Shown: piece after piece, positions 59,184 to 64,000 of the stretch
Layout: the number at the start of each line of letters is the position of its first letter
Position numbering within the stretch: the first letter of the stretch is position 1
DNA from: Planctomycetota bacterium
GTDB lineage: Bacteria; Planctomycetota; UBA8742; UBA2392
DNA length: 64,000 nucleotides
Direction of reading: 5' to 3'
NCBI GenBank assembly: GCA_020848275.1
Contig: JADLAK010000041.1
Coordinates: 1-64,000, forward strand
The notes under the pieces: model-generated
Databases searched by the model: none
What the model was told of the DNA's origin: nothing
Seen by the model: the letters and a program-made list of their open reading frames with translations, nothing else
Made by a program: the position numbers and the translations under genes

Positions 59184-61154
59184 ATGACCGACGAAATCAC
59201 GATTCTTCAAAAGCAGATCGACGCGGCTCCCGGCGCGCCGGGGTGCTACGTTTTTCGCGACGACGAGCGCGAAGTGCTTTATGTCGGCAAAGCGATTGAT
59301 CTCAAAAAACGCATCCGCAGCTACCTCAAGCCCGGCAGCGACGGCCGCAACCAGATCTACTTCCTGATGGAGCGCGCGACGAACGTCGAGTTCGTCGTCG
59401 TCAGCAGCGAAAAAGAAGCGCTGATCCTCGAGAACAACCTGATCAAGAAATATCGCCCGCGTTACAACATCTCGCTTGCGGGCGACGACAAGACGTTCGT
59501 GTCCGTGCGCGTCGACTTGCGCCACGAATGGCCGCGCGCGACCATCGTCCACAAGCACAAACGCGACGGTGCGACCTACCTCGGCCCGTTTTCATCCAGC
59601 GCCAAGCTCTACGAGACCATGAAGGTCCTCAAACGCGCGTTTCCGATGCGGCTGTGCAGCGACCACACGCTCGCCAACCGCACGCGGCCCTGCATTTACC
59701 ACGACATCGGCTTGTGCTGTGCGCCGTGCGTGCCCGGCAAGGTCGAGCCCGCCGAATACGGTAAGATGGTCAAGAGTTTCATGGACGTGCTGCGCGGCAA
59801 AGATCAAAGCGTGCTGCGCGACATGGAAGCGCAGATGCAGGACGCCGCGGCGAAACTTGAGTTCGAGCGCGCTGCAGACTTGCGCGACCGCGCCGAGGCG
59901 ATTGCGGCGACAACTTCGCGCCAGCGCGCCGAGGTCAAGGACGGCGGCGTGTTCGACCGCGACGTGATCGGTTTCTATCGCGAGGCTGACCGCGCGATGA
60001 TCGCGATCCTGTGCTACCGCGAAGGGAAGCTGCTCGACACAACCACGCGCGAAATCCAGAGCCTGCTGCCCGACGAAGAAGTGCTCAGCGGCTTCATCGA
60101 GCAGTACTACCAGCAGGTGCTTTCGGCGCCCGAGGAAATCGTGATCCCGCTGCCGCTGGAAAGCACCGAGGCGCTGGCGTCCTGGATCGCCGACCGCGCC
60201 GAGCACAAAGTCGAGGTCACGTTCCCGCAGCGCGGCGACAAGGTGAAGCTGCTCGAGCTCGCCAACGTCAACGCCAAGCACTCTTTACGTGTCAAGGACG
60301 AGACGCTGGAGCGCGAACAGCGGTTGATTCGGGCGCTGCAGGAGGCGCTCAGCCTCGAGAACGTGCCCAACCGTATTGAGTGCTACGACATCAGCCACAC
60401 GCAGGGCCGCGACATCGTGGCCTCGGGCGTCTGTTTCATCGACGGCAAACCGGCCAAGGGCGAGTACCGCAAGTACAAGGTCAAGACCGTGCCGGGCAAC
60501 GACGACTTCGCCTCTATGGAAGAGGTGTTGCGCCGACGTCTCGTACGCGCGCGATTGGAAGACAACTTCCCCGATTTGATCGTGATCGACGGCGGCGCCG
60601 GGCAGCTTGGCCGCGTGCTGAAGGTGTTGGAGGAATTGAACATCGTCGACATCGACGTGATCGGCCTCGCCAAGTCGCGAGATAAAGCTGATGCAGGCTG
60701 GCAGATGTCCTACAGCGGCCCGCAGAAGTGGACCGGCGAGCGCGTGTTCAAGCCAGGTATCGAGGAACCGATCGCGCTCGATCAGCGTTCGCCCGCGCTG
60801 TTCTTGCTGATGCGCGTGCGCGACGAGGCCCACCGCTTCGCCATCACGTATCACCGCGAACTCGCGCGCAAGAACGCCGTCGCCAGCGGCCTCGATTCCA
60901 TCGACGGCATCGGCCCCAAGCGCAAGAAGGCGCTGATTAAAACCTTCGGCTCGCCCAAGGGCGTCAAGCTCGCGAGCGTCGATCAGCTCAGGGCCGTCGC
61001 GGGCGTTTCGCCGGAACTCGCCCAGCGCATCTTCGACCATTTCACCGTCGAACGGGCAGAAATCATCGCCAAGCAGGAGGCGGCAGGCGTGAGGCCGGAG
61101 GCGGGAGCGGTGCAATCTTTGCCGGACGACATCACGCCAAAGACCGGCGAGTGA
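59184..61154 (+). CDS. uvrC: Excinuclease ABC subunit C
   Basis: 656 residues. Makes the dual incisions in nucleotide excision repair with UvrA/UvrB. GIY-YIG nuclease about 15-95 (GCYVFRDDEREVLYVGKAI), a UvrB-contact UVR motif about 205-240, and an RNase-H-like nuclease about 385-545 (IECYDISHTQG, LIVIDGGAGQL). The C-terminal helix-hairpin-helix (about 570-625) ends in LRAVAGVSPELAQRIFDHF. The last 30 residues (from EAAGVRPEAG) coincide with one arm of an inverted repeat (61083-61107) and are probably not part of the native fold. uvrA and uvrB are not in the window. Confidence 0.95.
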   Translation: MTDEITILQKQIDAAPGAPGCYVFRDDEREVLYVGKAIDLKKRIRSYLKPGSDGRNQIYFLMERATNVEFVVVSSEKEALILENNLIKKYRPRYNISLAGDDKTFVSVRVDLRHEWPRATIVHKHKRDGATYLGPFSSSAKLYETMKVLKRAFPMRLCSDHTLANRTRPCIYHDIGLCCAPCVPGKVEPAEYGKMVKSFMDVLRGKDQSVLRDMEAQMQDAAAKLEFERAADLRDRAEAIAATTSRQRAEVKDGGVFDRDVIGFYREADRAMIAILCYREGKLLDTTTREIQSLLPDEEVLSGFIEQYYQQVLSAPEEIVIPLPLESTEALASWIADRAEHKVEVTFPQRGDKVKLLELANVNAKHSLRVKDETLEREQRLIRALQEALSLENVPNRIECYDISHTQGRDIVASGVCFIDGKPAKGEYRKYKVKTVPGNDDFASMEEVLRRRLVRARLEDNFPDLIVIDGGAGQLGRVLKVLEELNIVDIDVIGLAKSRDKADAGWQMSYSGPQKWTGERVFKPGIEEPIALDQRSPALFLLMRVRDEAHRFAITYHRELARKNAVASGLDSIDGIGPKRKKALIKTFGSPKGVKLASVDQLRAVAGVSPELAQRIFDHFTVERAEIIAKQEAAGVRPEAGAVQSLPDDITPKTGE

Positions 61155-61216
61155 TAGCTGCGGGTTCGCATCGCTGTCTGCAAATCAACTCCAGCCTCCC
61201 GCCTTACGCCTGATGG
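61083..61216. repeat. Inverted repeat at the end of uvrC
   Basis: GGCGTGAGGCCGGAGGCGGG at 61085-61104 is mirrored by CTCCAGCCTCCCGCCTTACG at 61190-61209, with imperfect pairing. The left arm is within the uvrC coding sequence. Confidence 0.55.
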
Positions 61217-61225
61217 CAGTGGCGG

Positions 61226-62026
61226 GTGCTTGGCAAATGCGCTATCACCGCGCGCGTGGAGCCCGCCGTCATCATCATCTTCCTCGCCCTGCCGCTGCTG
61301 GCCTATTTCGTCAAGGGCATCGTCGGCGCCGCAAGCGCGATTGTCTTCAACGCCATCTTGTTGTTCCTGATAGCGTTTGGGGCCAACGGATCCGTCACGC
61401 TGGTGGACGGCCTGCTCTGGGTCGGGCTGGTCGACACCGTCAGCAGCATTTCGATGGCGCTGATGTTGCGCAAACAGTTGCGGCTGGAAAAGCCGGTCAT
61501 GCTTTTGCTGGCCGGGATGCTGCCGGTGATCGTGGCGTTTTCGCTGCTGCTCAAGCGCCTGGACCTCGGCGTGCTGACGGCGGTGCTTGCGGCGGCCGTG
61601 GTGCTTGCGGGCCTATGGCTGGTGCTGCGGCCCAATCCAGATCCCTTGTCGGAGAAGACCGCCAACGGCGTGGCTTTCCCGCTCGGCGTGGTGTCGGGCG
61701 TGCTCAGCGGTTTGTTCGCGATGGCCGGGCCGGTCGTCATCCTTTATCTGGCGGCAGGCTCCAACGATCCCAACGTGATTCGCCGGCGGCTGGTGCTGAT
61801 CTCGACCTGCGCGACGATCACCCGCACGATCACCCTCGCCGCGGACGGCGAATACAACGAGCAGCGCATGACCTGGGTGCTCTGGAGCCTGCCCAGCGTC
61901 TTTGCCGGGCTGGCCGCCGGCATCGCGGTCTACAGGTTTGTGAGCCCGAAAGTTTTCCGGCTTGCGCTCGGGTTGCTCGTGCTGCTGGCGGGCCTTGCGG
62001 CGGCAATAAAAAGCATTGTCGCGTGA
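61226..62026 (+). CDS. TauE/SafE (TSUP) family permease
   Basis: 266 residues with about eight membrane helices. The repeated motif of the family is visible at LAYFVKGIVGAASAIVFN and VSGVLSGLFAMAGPVVILYL. TSUP proteins export sulfite or organosulfonates. The start is uncertain: GTG 61226 is used, but GTG 61256 would begin at the first hydrophobic residues. No sulfur genes adjoin it, though the rhodanese-type gene is in the same window. Confidence 0.8.
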   Translation: MLGKCAITARVEPAVIIIFLALPLLAYFVKGIVGAASAIVFNAILLFLIAFGANGSVTLVDGLLWVGLVDTVSSISMALMLRKQLRLEKPVMLLLAGMLPVIVAFSLLLKRLDLGVLTAVLAAAVVLAGLWLVLRPNPDPLSEKTANGVAFPLGVVSGVLSGLFAMAGPVVILYLAAGSNDPNVIRRRLVLISTCATITRTITLAADGEYNEQRMTWVLWSLPSVFAGLAAGIAVYRFVSPKVFRLALGLLVLLAGLAAAIKSIVA

Positions 62027-62051
62027 AACAATACCGCTAACCTTCCGGCAC

Positions 62052-62705
62052 ATGGACAAACTGATCGAAGGGCTCAAACGCTTCAAGCGCGAGACCTATC
62101 CGCGCCTGAAGCCGCTCTACGACAACCTGATCAAGACGGGCCAGAAGCCGCGCGCGCTGATCATCGGCTGCGCGGATTCGCGCGTGGCGTTCGAGACGCT
62201 GACGGGCTGCGGGCCCGGCGAACTGTTCATCGTGCGCAACGCGGGCAACATCGTGCCGCGTTACGGAACCTATGTCGGCGGCGTCACCGCGAGCATCGAG
62301 TTCGCCGTCACCCAGTTGCCCATCGAGGACGTGATCATCTGCGGCCACACCCATTGCGGCGCGATCGCGGGGCTCCTGGACCCGGATTCGCTGCGCGACA
62401 TGCCCGCGGTGCGCGACTGGCTGAACTTCTCGAAGCAGGCAAGCGAGCGCGTTCGCAAGGCCGACACCCGCACCATAAGCCGGCACAAGCGCGCGGCGAC
62501 CTCGGAGAACGTCAAGCTGCAGCTCGAAAACCTGCATAGCTTCCCCTGCATCGCGGAACGCCTTGGGGCGGGCAGTATCAAGCTTCACGGATGGGTGTAT
62601 GAACTCGAAACGGGCGACGTGCTGGAATACGACGAAAAGACACGGACGTGGAATTCGCTTACCGGCGACGAGCCCGTGAAACCCCCGCCGCCGCTTCCGC
62701 AATAA
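62052..62705 (+). CDS. Beta-class carbonic anhydrase
   Basis: 217 residues. Zinc ligands C40 (IIGCADSRV with D42/R44), H99 and C102 (GHTHCGA) form the full beta-class set. Interconverts CO2 and bicarbonate, the latter also a CarB substrate. The start ATG 62052 has no strong ribosome site; GTG 62016 is in frame but adds a leader that overlaps the upstream gene. Confidence 0.93.
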   Translation: MDKLIEGLKRFKRETYPRLKPLYDNLIKTGQKPRALIIGCADSRVAFETLTGCGPGELFIVRNAGNIVPRYGTYVGGVTASIEFAVTQLPIEDVIICGHTHCGAIAGLLDPDSLRDMPAVRDWLNFSKQASERVRKADTRTISRHKRAATSENVKLQLENLHSFPCIAERLGAGSIKLHGWVYELETGDVLEYDEKTRTWNSLTGDEPVKPPPPLPQ

Positions 62706-62714
62706 CATTAAGGG

Positions 62715-62797
62715 CTATCCGCAGATGACGCAGATTTACGCAGACAACAATCATCATCTGCGACCATCTGCGACCATCTGCGTAATCTGTGGATAGC
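62715..62797. repeat. Intergenic palindrome (ATCTGCG type, second copy)
   Basis: Left arm 62715-62744 (CTATCCGCAGATGACGCAGA...) and right arm 62758-62797 (...CTGCGTAATCTGTGGATAG) pair imperfectly, with repeated GACCATCTGC units. Same family as 28751-28815. Confidence 0.8.
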
Positions 62798-62830
62798 AGT
62801 TGCCTTGCGATCTGAGTGTGAATTGCCGCC

Positions 62831-64000
62831 ATGACCAAAGCAGTCGCAATCATGTTGAGCGCGTTGACGGCACTCTGTTGCGTGTTGGCCGGCGTCGACG
62901 CGCAGTCAGCGCCGATCGCGACCGTGATCGACGCCGAGTTCGAGAAGGCGTGGCAGCGCGACGGCCTGACACCCGCCAACGCCGCAAACGACGCCGAGTT
63001 CCTGCGCCGCGTTTACCTCGATGTCGTCGGCGTGCCGCCCACGCGCGAAGAAGCCATTAAATTCCTCGACGGCGACCTCCCCGGCAAACGCGCCGAACTG
63101 ATTGACGCGCTGATCGCCGACCCGCGCTTTGGCAAACACCTTTCAGACCTCTGGACGGCGATCCTGGCAGGCCGCGCGATGGAGCGCGGCGGCGGGCCCG
63201 CGGGCGATCTGATGGCGGTCTGGCTCGCCCAGCGCTTCAACGAGAACAAGCGTTTCGATGAAACCGTCACGCAGCTCGTGACCGCAACCGGCAAGGCCAG
63301 CGTCAACCCCGCCGTCACGTACATCACCATGATCGGCCAGCCGCCTCGCACCGCCGACGTTGCGGGCCTCGTGATGAAGCACTTCGCCGGCGTGCAGATT
63401 CAGTGCGCCCAGTGCCACGATCATCCCTACGACAGCGCGTGGAAGCAGGCCGACTTCGCGGGCGTGGCGTCGTTCTTCGCACCGGTCGAACTCAAGATCG
63501 ACTTCACCAGGCAGCCCTACGACCCGGACCTCGTCGAGCGCGAGATGCCTTCGCGCCGCGACATCGAGAACTTCAAGCGTACGACCAAAGACGCGGAAGG
63601 TCGCACGCGCGCCGAGGAACTGCTGGCCTACTACACGCCGAAGTTGCCCGGCGACGTCGCGGTCAAGACGCGCGACGTGAAGTCGTGGCGGCCGATGTTC
63701 GCGCGCTGGCTGGTGGCGCCGGAGAACCCGGCGACGGCGCGCTACCTCGTCAACCGCTTCTGGAGCTTCCTGTTCGGCAGCGGGCTCGCGCTGCCCGTGG
63801 ACGATTTCAACAGCCTGACGAAGACGACGCATCCGGAGTTACTCAACGCGCTGGCGCGTGAGTTCGCGGGCGACTTCGACGTCAAGCGTCTGTACCGCCG
63901 CATCCTCAACAGCCGCGTGTATCAGTTGTCGGGCGAGCGCAGCGAGAAGACCGCGAGCGCGGGCGTTCGCCAACTCGCGCCCGAACAGTTCTTTGGCGCG
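62831..64000 (+). CDS. DUF1549-type secreted protein, 3'-truncated by the window edge
   Basis: 390 residues visible, no stop. Signal peptide about 1-24 (ends GVDAQ). DUF1549-like (PSCyt2-type) domain: EFLRRVYLDVVGVPPTREEA, then CAQCHDHPYD (CxxCH heme-type motif), then ATARYLVNRFWSFLFG and FAGDFDVKRLYRRILNSRVYQLS, the start of a DUF1553-like domain. This pair is a hallmark of Planctomycetota and is often next to a DUF1501 gene. Role unsettled. Confidence 0.92.
   Translation, partial: MTKAVAIMLSALTALCCVLAGVDAQSAPIATVIDAEFEKAWQRDGLTPANAANDAEFLRRVYLDVVGVPPTREEAIKFLDGDLPGKRAELIDALIADPRFGKHLSDLWTAILAGRAMERGGGPAGDLMAVWLAQRFNENKRFDETVTQLVTATGKASVNPAVTYITMIGQPPRTADVAGLVMKHFAGVQIQCAQCHDHPYDSAWKQADFAGVASFFAPVELKIDFTRQPYDPDLVEREMPSRRDIENFKRTTKDAEGRTRAEELLAYYTPKLPGDVAVKTRDVKSWRPMFARWLVAPENPATARYLVNRFWSFLFGSGLALPVDDFNSLTKTTHPELLNALAREFAGDFDVKRLYRRILNSRVYQLSGERSEKTASAGVRQLAPEQFFGA

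Overview
The window is about 63% GC and looks like a chromosomal piece of an uncultured Planctomycetota-type bacterium. The best lineage marker is the truncated gene at the right edge (62831 onward), a secreted DUF1549-type protein with a CxxCH motif. Supporting signs are a proline-rich secreted prenyltransferase-fold protein, large membrane-anchored carboxypeptidase-regulatory-domain proteins, an S41 protease with HEAT-like repeats, and many short palindromic repeats between genes. There is no rRNA, tRNA, CRISPR array, integrase or transposase. Gene order is a mosaic of short operons on both strands.

Layout. 1-9000: a CAP-domain protein with a C-terminal sorting tag; a three-gene set of membrane-anchored coiled-coil proteins ended by a strong terminator; a lone response regulator; three tandem trypsin-fold paralogs, of which only the third keeps the catalytic triad. 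9100-18250: acpS, a small membrane protein, carB, a ClpS-like protein with an extra domain, an APC permease, endonuclease III and a heparinase-like protein. 18500-28720 (minus): smc; an ABC exporter with a 47-residue ORF stitched between ATPase and permease; a lipoprotein; a degenerate NrdD-like protein with two ATP-cones and no glycyl-radical site. 29000-38500: rhomboid protease, vWA protein, flippase-like membrane protein, S41 protease, two lipoproteins sharing a duplicated domain, a small cassette, trmB. 38570-40180: two genes interrupted by in-frame TGA codons that read as selenoproteins, with a ferredoxin between them. 40270-50240: prenyltransferase-fold protein, ImpE-like protein, PII-like protein, radical SAM protein, Ntn-hydrolase, a second copy of the small cassette, LolD-like ATPase. 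50240-64000: two large anchored proteins, a nucleotidyltransferase pair, B12-binding radical SAM protein, aminotransferase, uvrC, TauE/SafE permease, carbonic anhydrase and the DUF1549 gene.

The strongest candidate for something undescribed is the selenoprotein neighbourhood. It holds a lipoprotein with a heavy-metal-associated domain carrying Sec-x-x-Sec plus a thioredoxin-like domain with Sec-x-x-Cys (three TGA codons), and a rhodanese with Sec at the active-site position and a second Sec five residues on. Each TGA has a nearby downstream hairpin of the bacterial SECIS type, and all the sequence past each TGA aligns with the expected fold. Other notable signals are two catalytically dead HtrA-like paralogs beside an active one, a pseudo-NrdD, and a twice-occurring two-gene cassette (a protein of about 115 residues followed by a basic protein of about 53). 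Repeats also supply stop codons, sit inside nth, and encode the ends of proteins. Product calls rest on reading motifs and protein sequence by eye; no database search was run.
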